Origin: Arabidopsis thaliana
Lineage: Eukaryota; Streptophyta; Magnoliopsida; Brassicales; Brassicaceae
Assembly (NCBI RefSeq): GCF_000001735.4
Contig: NC_003074.8
Location: 3,410,101-3,474,100 of the forward strand
DNA: 64,000 bases
Direction of reading: 5' to 3'
Shown here: in pieces, positions 25,978 through 36,361 of the stretch
Layout of the letters: each line of letters starts with the position of its first letter
How positions within the stretch are numbered: position 1 is the first letter of the stretch
The notes under the pieces: generated by a model
Databases searched by the model: none
Seen by the model: only the letters and a program-made list of their open reading frames with translations
Told to the model about the DNA's origin: nothing
Program-made: the position numbers and the translations under genes

Positions 25978-26990
25978 GATTTATTTGATTAGGGTTTCTT
26001 CGGAATCAGAAACTGAGAAGATGATTGAACAAAAGCATTCGTTTTTGTTCGAAGTTTATTGAATGATTTTAGGGTTCGCAGACGGAACTATCTAAAAGGC
26101 TTTGTTCTGGTTCATACGTTTGGAGCCCGAGAACGTAGTGAGAGAGAGAGAAGGTGAAAGAGAGCAAGCTGAAATTGTTATCCAGTGGATCACGCCATTG
26201 ATGCCGTTTTACGTTCTTAGTATGAGACGTTACGTCGTTTTATTGAAGTGAAAACACCAGGAAGTCTGCATCTGACACAAATACTAACGCTTAAAGTAAA
26301 AACTTTCGGATCAGTGAATTATGGACTTTGTTGGAATGTTGGGTATATACAAATAGGAACGTTAATGGGCCAGTGAAATAAACTTTAATAGGCCATTAAT
26401 TCAACATGGTACATTAGTGGGCTAATATATATTTTTTGTGGTCATAAATAATTAGTTCAACATGGTCATAAATATTTAAACTTTTTCTCATTGTTTTTTT
26501 TTTTTCTCAATTGTTTTTTCTTCCATATTTGAAATTTCAATGCTTTTCCTCAAGTTAAATTTCATCAATATAGAAACATATAAATTTACTATTGTTATAG
26601 ATTTTGAGATACAAATATTTAAACCAATTAGATAAAAAATCCATATAAGATTTTATCATGAATTTCTTGAAAGATCTCCAATTATTAAATGTATATTCCT
26701 AGAAAAAACTATATACAGAATAATGACTAATTTGCCACAAAATACAATTATTCTTACATATATAAATTGCATCAAAAGGGTGATAAGTTATCAATTTCAA
26801 CACTGATTTACTCTTGAAATATCTCTTTCTCAATAGAACTTCCAAAGGAAATGAAGTAAGTCTCTAACATTCTCACTTTCTTTTGCCTCATAGCTCTCCT
26901 ATCCCGTAAGCATTTCTTATATCTCTGAGATTTTGTTCATTTCTGTAATCTAAAACTCAATCAATAAGACTTATTACTATTTAAAACAAT
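25978..26990. other. HAD promoter and intergenic DNA
   Basis: The upstream side of the HAD gene, with a purine-rich gagagaga run near 26141-26163 that may be its leader or promoter. From about 26400 the sequence becomes very AT-rich. No gene supported until the cysteine-rich fossils. Confidence 0.45.
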
Positions 26991-27213
26991 ATTAGCATAC
27001 ATGACTTAAGTTAGTTTTAACGGTGTAGATATAACATTCTCAAGTGTTAGCGTGGTGGAAGGTAGAAACACGTTGGAGCATGAAGCCATGTCGCATGTGA
27101 TTAACCAAAAGACTTCTCCATATGTTGTGCATCCGCAAAAGGTTCCATGCGCTGATTGCACTTGGCCATGTGATCCTGTTGTAGTTGGTGAAGGTTGTAT
27201 ATGTCGTTGCTAA
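26850..27213 (+). pseudogene. Defensin-like/LCR cysteine-rich peptide fossil, copy 1
   Basis: Looks like a remnant of a small secreted cysteine-rich peptide gene of the plant DEFL/LCR type. A hydrophobic signal-peptide-like stretch lies near 26850-26905, and a Cys-rich end with spacing C-x2-C-x3-C and then C-x-C-x-C finishes at 27213. The copy appears broken, with about one or two breaks. It is the better preserved of two tandem copies. Family placement rests on the cysteine spacing and is tentative. Confidence 0.4.
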
Positions 27214-27640
27214 AATTTCCGTTTCTATCATAATTTCGCCATATATAATGTGTTGGACCTTCGATAAAAATTAAATAACAATAAAATTATATTTATTATT
27301 GATTGCTCGGAGAAAGAGATATAATGATACCATGAATCTCTTTCTCATAACTACATGGTATAGGAAGTTGAAGAAAACAATATGTTGATTTGCATTTCTC
27401 CATAAAAGACTTCTCCACATGTTATGCATCCGCAAAAGCACCCATGCGCTGATTTGCACTTGCCCATGTGATCTTGTTGTATCTGGAGAATGTCATATAT
27501 GTCGATGCTAAAGTTTTTTTTATTTTATCGAATATCCGCCAAAATGTATTTGGCCTTCCACAAAATAATAATTATTATTGATTATAAACTCTGAGAAGGA
27601 GACCATAATTTCTTTCTCATGACAACATTGTCATTGTTAA
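27100..27640. repeat. Tandem repeat of about 297 bp carrying the Cys-rich fossils
   Basis: Blocks recur at a steady offset: the aaaagacttctcca block at 27107 and 27404, the tgcatccgcaaaag block just after each, the Cys-rich end stopping at 27213 and 27511, and ggaccttc/ggccttcc at about 27255 and 27551. A third, more diverged start of the unit (attattattgatta, then accat..tctttctcat) appears at about 27570-27620. This suggests two full and one partial unit. Confidence 0.6.
27401..27511 (+). pseudogene. Defensin-like/LCR cysteine-rich peptide fossil, copy 2
   Basis: Second copy of the Cys-rich end, about 297 bases downstream of copy 1 and still clearly alignable base by base, so the duplication is fairly young. 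It keeps the terminal C-x2-C-x-C ending but looks broken, with at least one break. Only the mature-peptide part is recognisable. Confidence 0.4.
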
Positions 27641-28709
27641 TCATCCAAATCGATTTCACTCTATGTGTTGTACACGCATCACATGAACAATACAACATAC
27701 TATGTCTCAGTGATATCGCACAGCTGAATAGCTGATCTACTTTCAAGTTAACATACAACACAAAAAAAAAAAAAAAACTATGATAGATAAGAAGAATATG
27801 GTTGGTAGTAAGAAAATGTATTTTCCCTAGATCAAATTCCAAAACTTGATACAAAAACTCTAAATTAACCACTGGATGGCTTCGATTCTGTCATTAACGT
27901 GCGAGAATCTCGGTGTAATCGAGATCATTATAAACTTAATGATATTTTATCATTCTAAGAGCTAGTCTTGGAAGGTGTGAAGACTTTATTAATCAAGTAT
28001 ATATAAATTATCAAAAAACACAACCCAAAAAACAGTAAGAACAATACACATCTGTAACAGCTTGTCAGTAAATTAGTAGTAATAATTAAAATCTGATAAA
28101 TACTATATGCTAAAACGTTTTGTGTATCTTATTTTTGTGAGTACACTAATACAATAATGCTTTTTTTTTTCCTTTTCATGAATAAAAAAAAACGTATTGG
28201 GACAATAATGGCGGCCTGATCAACGCTAAGTTAACTGCAACCACGAGAAAAAAAGAATCCGAGACTAGTTCTTCCCCAACGACCAATCTTATGTTGCATC
28301 AATTTCACAACAGAAGCCTTACCTTTTCATTACACGCATATTGCTTCTTCAAAGTTTCCTTTTAGATAAATTCTTAGTCTGAGTAACATCTCTTTCTTGT
28401 CTTGGGGGTTTCTCTGTAATTGCAGCTGAATCGGATCTTGGGCAATTTTTAAATTCCGATTCAACGAGTTTCTCAACTAAGGGTTTGATTCCTTTTCTTT
28501 TTCATCTTTGTTTATTCAAATCTGAATACTTTGTTAGGTTTCAATGTGCTGAGAAGTAGAAGAAGCTTCGTTGGCAAGTCCGAATCTTTTCTTCTTCTTT
28601 TTTCTGGGTTTTATATTCTTTGCCAACAATGTTTAAGCTTGCAAAGCATATATTCCTTTGAGTAGCTGTTTTATTCCTACAAAGATTTGATCTTCAATAG
28701 AGAGAGATA
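27640..28709. other. Intergenic and leader of the PLAC8 gene
   Basis: AT-rich DNA to about 28280, then a T/C-rich stretch with a plausible leader intron ending at gcag near 28426. That fits the 5' UTR of the downstream gene. No other gene supported. Confidence 0.45.
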
Positions 28710-30401
28710 ATGGGATCTAATTGTGATGGGAATTTGAAAGCAGAGATTGAAGAATCTAATGGTTCTTCTGGCAAAAATACTAAGGTTCCTCCTTGTCCTC
28801 TTGATGTTTCTACATCTAGAAGAACTTTGATTGGTGATGGTAAACCTAGGAGATGGTCTATTAGTGCTTTACCTGATGCTTCTAGTAGATTCCAGCTTCT
28901 CAAATTTGGTTCTCCTTCTGCTAAGTTCAAGAAAATGGCTGAGGATAGAGACGAGGTTTCACGGTCAGTGACTAGCTCAAGTAACGGAAGCAGTCATAAT
29001 TTCAGGGAAAGAATCAGTGGCGTGCTTCACCGGAAAATAGATTGGAGTTCTCTGATGAATATGGGGAAAGAATGGATTAGGAATCCTATTAACATGGCTT
29101 TATTCGTTTGGATACTTGTTGTTGCAGTCTCTGGTGCTATTCTCTTCATGGTTATGACTGGTATGTTGAATCATGCTTTGCCTAAGAAGTCACAGAGAGA
29201 TGCTTGGTTTGAAGTTAACAATCAGATTCTTAATGGCTTGTTTACTTTGATGTGTCTTTATCAACATCCCAAACGGTTTTATCACTTAGTGCTTCTTTGT
29301 AGATGGAAGCATGATGATATTACTAAGCTTAGGAAAGCTTATTGCAAGGATGGGACTTATAAGCCTAATGAATGGATGCACATTATGGTTGTTGTCATTT
29401 TGCTTCACTTGAATTGTTTTGCTCAGTACGCGCTTTGTGGTCTTAATGTTGGATACAGGAGATCAGAGAGACCTCCCATTGGAGTTGCTATATGTATCTC
29501 TGCTGCCATTGGAGCTCCTGCGGTTGCGGGTTTGTACACTATACTAAGTCCACTTGGGAAAGATTATAATGATTCTAATGAAGACGAGGAGAATCAACTG
29601 AAGCAACGTGAAGAAGGGTCTGTTAATCGTCGGTTTACTTTAGAGAGGAGGTATTCGTTTGCCTCTGCTTCCACGGGGGTTGGGGATGGGATGGTTCCGG
29701 TGAGTGATCCTCAGTGGAGTGGTGGAATTTTGGATATTTGGGATGATATTTCATTGGCTTATCTTTCTCTTTTCTGCACTTTCTGTGTCTTTGGATGGAA
29801 CATGGAGAGAGTTGGGTTTGGGAACATGTATGTTCACATAGCTACGTTTATTCTCTTCTGTTTGGCACCTTTCTTTATATTCAACTTAGCTGCGGTTAAT
29901 ATCGATAATGAGACGGTCAGGGAGGCGTTAGGGATATCTGGAATCCTTCTTTGTGTGTTTGGTTTGCTCTATGGTGGATTCTGGAGAATTCAGATGAGGA
30001 AAAGATTCAAATTACCGAGTTATAATTTCTGTTTCGGTAGAGCCGCGATTGCTGATTGTGCGCTCTGGTTATGTTGTTGTTGGTGCTCTTTAGCACAAGA
30101 AGTTAGGACTGCAAACTCTTATGAGATAGTGGAAGACAAATTCTGCCAAAGAAAAGAAGAGAAGAATATGGTATCTCCGAATTTGGTATCACCTTTGCCT
30201 CGTGAAGACGGTGTGTTTGATCCTCGGTTTGGTCTCGGGAGCTCCCCTAAGAACATAAGTGGAGCTAGTTCTCCTAGCCCGAGCAGGTTTTGGAAAGAGG
30301 CACATAGCCCAAATGTACAGACACCTAGAGAGAAAGAAGAGGTTAAAAGCGATGTTGCTCTGACTCCACCTTCTCCTCTGTCTATACACCGAGAAGCTTG
30401 A
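28710..30401 (+). CDS. PLAC8 / DUF2985 membrane protein
   Basis: Intronless coding region, 563 aa. The N-terminus (about 1-110) is hydrophilic and Ser-rich, with a basic RRWSISALPD-type segment. Membrane segments begin at about residue 131 (MALFVWILVVAVSGAILFM), and others follow at about 225-245, 260-280, 345-370 and 375-425. The PLAC8-type Cys block is near residues 440-470 (FCFGRAAIADCALWLCCCWC, then SLAQEVRTANSYEI). A long charged tail with SP motifs (SSPKN, SSPSPS, HSPN, TPPSP) looks like phosphorylation sites. Family: DUF2985 plus PLAC8, plant membrane proteins with unclear function; some PLAC8 members affect calcium influx, metal tolerance or organ size. I would not assign one here. 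Confidence 0.85.
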   Translation: MGSNCDGNLKAEIEESNGSSGKNTKVPPCPLDVSTSRRTLIGDGKPRRWSISALPDASSRFQLLKFGSPSAKFKKMAEDRDEVSRSVTSSSNGSSHNFRERISGVLHRKIDWSSLMNMGKEWIRNPINMALFVWILVVAVSGAILFMVMTGMLNHALPKKSQRDAWFEVNNQILNGLFTLMCLYQHPKRFYHLVLLCRWKHDDITKLRKAYCKDGTYKPNEWMHIMVVVILLHLNCFAQYALCGLNVGYRRSERPPIGVAICISAAIGAPAVAGLYTILSPLGKDYNDSNEDEENQLKQREEGSVNRRFTLERRYSFASASTGVGDGMVPVSDPQWSGGILDIWDDISLAYLSLFCTFCVFGWNMERVGFGNMYVHIATFILFCLAPFFIFNLAAVNIDNETVREALGISGILLCVFGLLYGGFWRIQMRKRFKLPSYNFCFGRAAIADCALWLCCCWCSLAQEVRTANSYEIVEDKFCQRKEEKNMVSPNLVSPLPREDGVFDPRFGLGSSPKNISGASSPSPSRFWKEAHSPNVQTPREKEEVKSDVALTPPSPLSIHREA

Positions 30402-31553
30402 TTTGTAAAACCATGGAAATCCGAGTCCACTGGTAACCCTCCTTTCCTTTCTCTTTAGATGTTGTATGAATATGATTTGAGGACAACTTTTGAATACAAG
30501 TCTCTTTGAGTGTTTTACAAAAAAAATTATGAAGCTGGTTTCTTCATGTGAGTTGTATACAATTTCAGTTTCTGGTTTAGAGAACTTTCACGGCTTCTTC
30601 TGTAATGTAAATTTGTCTGTCATGCTTCAGTGAGACTTTGAGTGATCTATGTACCTTTGCAGGCTTTGCTTTTTTACTTCTAATTCATGATTCGAACCAG
30701 ATGGTTGGAGAAGTTGTTGGCTTTTGAGGTTAAGTAGTAAGAACCATAGGAGATTTTGAGTCAGTCATATTCACAATTCTTTATTTTGCTTGGTTTTCTG
30801 GTCCGGTTTGGGGTTCAAATTCTCAAGTCTCAGTGGATTACATAAGGGATCACAGTGTATCTATAAACCCACGTATCGCTAATGGTGATCTACACCTGAT
30901 TTAGATAGAGGAGACTCCACAATGTTAACAAATAATATAAAACTATAGTGCTATTAGTGAAAATGATACCACAAGTTGTCATTAGCAGAGAAAGATCAGT
31001 ATCAATATCCAATATAGGAATGAAGCGTCACTGTCTTAAAGAGTCATTATCGTGGAGAACCACATCACTAATCCACTTATGTGTAGTTAGTTGTTTGTAA
31101 TCAACTTTTTGTATTTTCTTGTGTAATCCAACTTTTGATGTATTAGTTTAAGCTGTATTACTTTTAAAAGCTTGCCTTTATTTTCCTTGTGAAATTCTGC
31201 ATAAATATCAAAAGAGATTTATGACAAAACAATGTTGCTTTTTCATCATTAACGGTTGTGGTATTTTAGCCAATCAAATTCTTTAGTTTCTAATTTTAAA
31301 GTTGTGTTTAAAAACAAAAATGTACCACTATCGTCGACATAAGAAAAAAGTATCTAAGCTTAAAACGCTAACATTCATACCAATTTAAATTTATATCATT
31401 CCAAAGTTCTTCAAAATCCCTTAGTCTCTCTATTTCAATATGTACGTATAAAAATGTATTATAAGACATCGAAACGTGTCATGTGTACACTGAAGTCGCA
31501 GGACTAGAAGGAGCTAATAGGTGGCCATGGTGCTCTACGTGGACTCTCTGTGT

Positions 31554-31563
31554 GACACGTGTC
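31554..31563. promoter_or_regulatory. Perfect palindromic G-box GACACGTGTC
   Basis: A ten-base perfect palindrome around CACGTG, the binding site of bZIP and bHLH factors and an ABRE core. It lies about 0.9 kb upstream of SAG20, with more ACGT cores nearby (tctacgtgga, aaacgtgtca). Confidence 0.45.
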
Positions 31564-32314
31564 AAAGTGATTATGCATCTTTCAAACTTCTGTGATAGGT
31601 TGGTTGGCCCGACCAAGACGACCAACATACTCGTTGAACACGTTTCGTTGCATATTTCTGTATTCATCTGTATTAATACTAATAAGAAACCATTTCTGTT
31701 TGACTGTATTAATGAATAATGATTCCTGAAGATTTTAAATTATTTCTTCCAATAATATGAGCATAGAAAATTATTAAGAACTAATTAATTCTTTCAAGTG
31801 GAAAGTCATTATTGAAAATAAGTTAGAGATTTATCGGTTAGTGGGTTTTAAGTAATTTTAAGATGTAGAGAAAACTATGTATTAATGGATCATTATTCTG
31901 TATCAAAATTATGTGTAGTTTGTTAAATAATTTATTGATACTAATTAAAATTGGTGTTATTCTCTAAATGCTTTTTCAATAGATTCAAGAAACTTTTGAT
32001 TCCACATTTTATTTTAATAGATTTAGAAGTGTTTTTAATTGAACATAGCTAGAACTTTTGACTTTCAATTCCATTTTCTCATAAATTTATAGTTTAAACT
32101 TAAAGTCAAGAAAAAATCTTACATAAGTGATAAAATTTCATAGATATCTAAAGTCAATAGATATTTTGACTTACCAATTACCATAAGCAAATTCAATTAA
32201 CCTATTAAATATTCACCTAATACGACGACGGTGGGGTCAAACATTAGCTGGCTCAACTTTCAAAGCCCTTTATCTTCAGGTCCCACAATTTAGTTTAACC
32301 CAATAACATGGTAA

Positions 32315-32404
32315 CACGTGTCAGATTAAGCTAAATATCCAAAAACCTTAAAAATAGTATGCGTTACAGAGAATCAGATCCCAACCCCAAGCCTCTATAT
32401 AAAT
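32315..32404 (+). promoter_or_regulatory. SAG20 core promoter: G-box and TATA box
   Basis: CACGTG at 32315-32320 lies about 80 bases upstream of a TATA box (TATATAAAT, 32396-32404). Transcription would be expected to start near 32425-32440. This placement matters because it puts the upstream ATG at 32359 outside the message and leaves no AUG before the conserved protein frame opens. Confidence 0.6.
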
Positions 32405-32492
32405 CCCAGAATCATCAGTACCATTTTTCAAAATCCTTCAAGAATCGCTTCATCTTCTTCTTCTTCAACAAATCGAGTCCTTTTTCTGATAA

Positions 32493-33008
32493 CTCATTTC
32501 GATTTCAGAAACTCGCCAAGAACTGGATACTCTGGCGGAATCAGAGATTAAGAACCGAGACGTGGTTCTGAAACTGTATGAAGCCCTGAGATCTCGCGAC
32601 GTCAAATCTGTGCACCAGATCTTAACCCCAGATCTGGAGTATTGGTTCCACGGTCCTCCGCCGCACCAGTTTTTGATGCGCGTACTCACCGGAGGTGTCT
32701 CTCCGTCTTCTTCCTCCTTCGAATTCGTACCTCTCTCCGTCGTTTCCTTCGGATCTACCGTAATCGCGGAAGGCTGCGACGCCGCGACATCGATTTCTTG
32801 GATCCACGCTTGGACTGTAGCGAATGGGATAATCACACAGGTGAGGGAGTACTCTAACACTTCTCTCACCGTCACACGGATCGGTAACGTTGTTGCTGGA
32901 CGACGCTCCGCTGAGATTGCGCCTCCGTCGCATTGTTCCTCCGTGTGGGAAAGCCAATTCTCGGGTCGGGCTGGTAAACCCGTACCCGGTTTGGTTCTGG
33001 CGATTTGA
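32493..33008 (+). CDS. SAG20: SAG20 / WI12-type NTF2-like protein, start codon uncertain
   Basis: Wound- and senescence-associated protein of the WI12/WUN1 family with an NTF2-like fold. The open frame runs from just after the stop at 32490-32492 to 33008. The conserved fold begins at about 32544 (EIKNRDVVLKLYEALRSRD, then LEYWFHGPPPHQFLMRVLTG), and the family C-terminus is VWESQFSGRAGKPVPGLVLAI. No in-frame AUG precedes 32676, where the context is weak (ttgATGc); a start there gives 110 aa, like the classic short WUN1 proteins, but drops the first helices. In-frame CTG codons at 32523 (G at -3, G at +4) and 32532 (A at -3, G at +4) are good near-cognate candidates. The coordinates show the open frame, not a proven start. 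Confidence 0.8.
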   Translation, partial: LISISETRQELDTLAESEIKNRDVVLKLYEALRSRDVKSVHQILTPDLEYWFHGPPPHQFLMRVLTGGVSPSSSSFEFVPLSVVSFGSTVIAEGCDAATSISWIHAWTVANGIITQVREYSNTSLTVTRIGNVVAGRRSAEIAPPSHCSSVWESQFSGRAGKPVPGLVLAI

Positions 33009-34102
33009 AAGAGTTTGGTAAAGTAAGTAACAGCCACGTCAGGAGAATAACTAAATAAAGGCTGCTTACGTGTCTGTGTGTGGTTGGTTTGTTTGTTGTA
33101 TGGGTTAAAAAGGATTTTGTTGCTGTTTTAAACGCGGTGTGGGCTTCTGGGGCTACGGTCGCGTTTGGCTGTCGCTAGTTTTTTTTTTTTTTTAAGTTGT
33201 TTGTCTGAAAATTCGTGTGGGTTTGTGTTTTTTAGTGGGAGCAAGTATGGGGAAACCCAAATCGACTTGTTGTCCCGTTGCGTTTGATGTAACGTTTGCT
33301 TATGTTATAATTGAAATAAAAAAGTGCTTTTGGGATCTTTTGATGATTAAAGTTGTTTAGTACGAGAAGTTGTGCATTTGTTGGCAAAAGATGATAACCA
33401 TAACGTATGGCCCATATCTTTTTGTGAATTAGCCATGATTTGATAAACAAGTTGATTATGTACCTCATTTTGTAATAATATCAATGCGTGACAACTTTAT
33501 TTGGTTATTGTGGATTATAGGATTTGATACATAAGAGTTCTGTTTATCTAAGTTTTCTGATTTGGATATTGTGGCTTATAGGATTTTACTACATAGTTTG
33601 TCTTCAATGGAAAAAGAAGTATAGAATTGAAGAATTGATTAAATGCAATCGTGGACGCAAATATTAAAAAAGAGTTAAAAATAATGAAAAGAGAAAGAAT
33701 TGGGAGTGGGAAGCAACGAGGAAGGTCACTTGTGCGTCTTTTTGTGGATGTGGACACGCATTTATTCGCGTGATATATTTATCTTTTGGCGTTTGTATGG
33801 TCAAATTGGTGTGACGACTGGAACGATAATAACAGAACGGAGGAACTAGTAAACAAAACACATTAATCAATTTTAGAAGATAAAACTTATAAAAGTCTAC
33901 ATGGGCGTATTCATTTTTTTTTTAATTAAACGTGCGATGCACTGACGCAAATGTTGACATTCATTGAACTAGATGTGTTTTTGATGTCTCCCATACCCAA
34001 AATATTCATGAAATGTTATCCAAAATATTTATGTATATTACAAACCCATTTATCTAAAACATTTGAACAAAAATGTATACTGAAACAGTAGTTTTTTTTT
34101 GT
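33009..34102. other. Convergent 3' region of SAG20 and LURP-one gene
   Basis: About 1.1 kb between converging stops. A poly-T run at 33178-33193 and AT-rich DNA; no gene supported. Confidence 0.45.
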
Positions 34103-35572
34103 CTAACGTAGATTGGAAGTATCATCTGTGATTACAAGTAACGCCACGACAAATGCGAAATCCACATATGGATTAACTCTCACTTTGAAGCTGTAACTCC
34201 CTTTTATGAGTCCTCCCCATGTGAAATCATGAACCACCTGCATAATTTAAGCTCTCATTTATCTTTTTCTTTTAACGTAGTAGTAAAATCACTATAGTGT
34301 TGGTCCTTCGAACAAGAAGCTATATATGGGTGCAACTGGTAGTTAGCTAGAGGAACAAGCTAAAATGTGACATAATTTACCGTATAATATTTTAATTATC
34401 GAATAAACCAAAGAAGGTAGGAATAATGCATGAATGACATACCTCAGCAAGAAGAGTATTGTGAATTGGCTCGAAGAGTTTGAAAGAAGAGCCGATATAA
34501 CGACCAAATGTTTGAAAATCTGGCTCGACACTACTTATGTCCGTTGAAGATTGGTCTGGCGGTAAAGTGACATCAAGTGATGTTTTGAAGGATAATAGAT
34601 TTGGTTCCCTTGCTGAGAAAAGAAGATTATCAGATTCTGTGCTATCTCCTTTGTATACTTCCCAATTGTATCGCATTGGTACTAGTCCCTGAAACATGGT
34701 TCATTTGTTACTTTCAGAAAACCTAGTCCTTACTCGTGAATGTGGCCAATTGGTCATGAGATGGATTCAACTTTTTTTCTTCTCACGAGAGCATAAATTA
34801 TGCTTTCAAGTCACAAATACTTCTAAACATATCTAGACATTCTATTGACTACATATGTTTTAACTCTTTTGAGTGTCAAATCAAATTTTCATTGTTTTAC
34901 GTTCTACAGTTAAAAATTTGATCATTTTGTCATTGCCGATATGGTTAATCGAACCGATTAATCAATTAGTCATTCCATTGCTGGATACTAATAATTTGAG
35001 ACTGTTAAGCAACAAACTAAGGAGAAAAGTTGGCAAAAAGATTTGGTTTTAGGCCATTTACCACTCAGCCCGTCTATTGACATCTACCAATTTTCTGATT
35101 AATGAAATTAGGCAATACTACCTTGATGGGTTAAGCTAGGTTCTATATGTGGGCAAAATTAGGTTATGCAGCCAAATTGCCATTTAAAAACGTTTCGTAT
35201 AATCGACCTTGTATTAAGAAATATTTAATGAGTCGTTCCATTAAAATTTTTAAAACCGAACTAAAGTTTATATAACACAATTAACATGTGATGATCATCA
35301 ACAATACGACAGAATGATTTTCGTAGATAAATAGATGTGATTAGTGATGTTTGTGTGACCTTAGTACGCATGGAGAGAAGAGGAATTCCGGCGGCGTCAC
35401 GGAGGACACGTTTACGGCGGATGTTCCAAATGCCACCGTCCACGGTGAAGATGAGATTGTTAGAAAGATCGAAAACGTCGTAGCGTTCCCTTTTCAGGCT
35501 CTCACGCCGCCTTCTCACCACCAGCTCCGTCGTGTACGGATTACAAAACATCTCTCCCACAACACTCACCAT
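34103..35572 (-). CDS. LURP-one-related (LOR/DUF567) protein
   Basis: Three exons in phase: 35572-35360, 34688-34443, 34237-34103, giving 197 aa, the usual length of the LOR family (a tubby-like C-terminal barrel). Family marks: TELVVRRRRESL at the start, YDVFDLSNNLIFTVDG, IRRKRVLRDAAGIPLLSMRTK, and the last strand and helix YVDFAFVVALLVITDD. LURP1, the founder, acts in basal defence against oomycetes; for this paralogue the role is unknown. Exon 1 uses a weak donor (AAG|GTCACA), but the phase and the conserved join support it. Intron 1 is long (671 bases). Unusual for the family is the fairly polar insert around LDVTLPPDQSSTDISS. Confidence 0.88.
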
Positions 35573-36361
35573 TTTTATCCAACAAAATAATGAACAAGTC
35601 TGTCTGATACAAGATTTCTAATTAAAGGATCGCATTGTCTTGATTTTTTCTCAATTTTTTCTTTTATATTACTTAAATAAAGAGAAGAAAAGTAGAGCTT
35701 ATTACTTAAAGTTAATTAACGCGGTTCTTAGATTGCTTGAAGCAGAAGGAAATATTATTCATTTACTATTTTACTCTTATTAAAGAAGTTTTTTTCTTTT
35801 TTCTTTTTTGTGTGGTTTATGAATGCGACACGAAGAGAGGAATACGGTGTTCTAGCTAGTATTTTATCAAGCTTCTTGGTCATGTCCAAATCCGAATTTC
35901 TTCATTGACTAAGATAAAAGAGGGAATATTTTCTTAAGAAACAGAGATCATTGTGTGATTATCTTGATGATCAATAGACAATAGTCTTCAGAAGATTAAC
36001 TTCATCAGTTGATGTTGATGAACGAATATGTTTGCTAATTTGTTATTTGATTCTCTTATAGTATTATCTCTTCCAAAATTCTCTTTCTTCTTGAAAAATG
36101 GAAAACCAAACACAACAAAAAGTTCAGAAGTTCTTGCGATTAGAAATAAGATTCTTCTCTTAGTATAGTATGTTTAGATATAAATTAAATAGAATGAAAT
36201 AATGTATTATTTTACTGAAATGGAGAACAATACATAAGAAAAATATATGAAATAAATGATCCTTATGATTGGAACTTAATAGCCTAAATCTCAAGGTGTA
36301 TAAAATACTAAAATACTTGAACAAGCTTAATGTTCTCTACATGGTTTAGATATATGTAACA
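35573..36361. other. Intergenic, LURP-one promoter and F-box relic 3' side
   Basis: AT-rich, about 790 bases. Its right end (36301-36361) keeps degraded F-box coding sequence read on the minus strand in frame with the gene next door. Otherwise nothing recognised. Confidence 0.5.

Larger units (their letters stand above)
30402..32492. other. Intergenic, PLAC8 3' side and SAG20 promoter
   Basis: About 2.1 kb. The first 300 bases are the PLAC8-gene 3' UTR. From about 31200 the DNA is AT-rich. Near 31470-31570 several ACGT-core elements cluster. No gene supported. SAG20 promoter elements at the right end are listed separately. Confidence 0.5.

Noticed and set aside
27582-27872. 96-codon minus-strand frame in the tandem repeat area
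   Set aside because: Crosses a poly-A/T run and has no family features; the sense of the Cys-rich fossils is the plus strand.
32359-32571. 70-codon plus-strand frame overlapping the SAG20 leader
   Set aside because: Its start lies upstream of the TATA box, the protein has no recognisable features, and it is out of frame with the conserved SAG20 sequence.
32465-33037. 190-codon minus-strand frame over SAG20
   Set aside because: Shadow of the GC-rich SAG20 coding strand; composition and lack of family marks argue against a gene.
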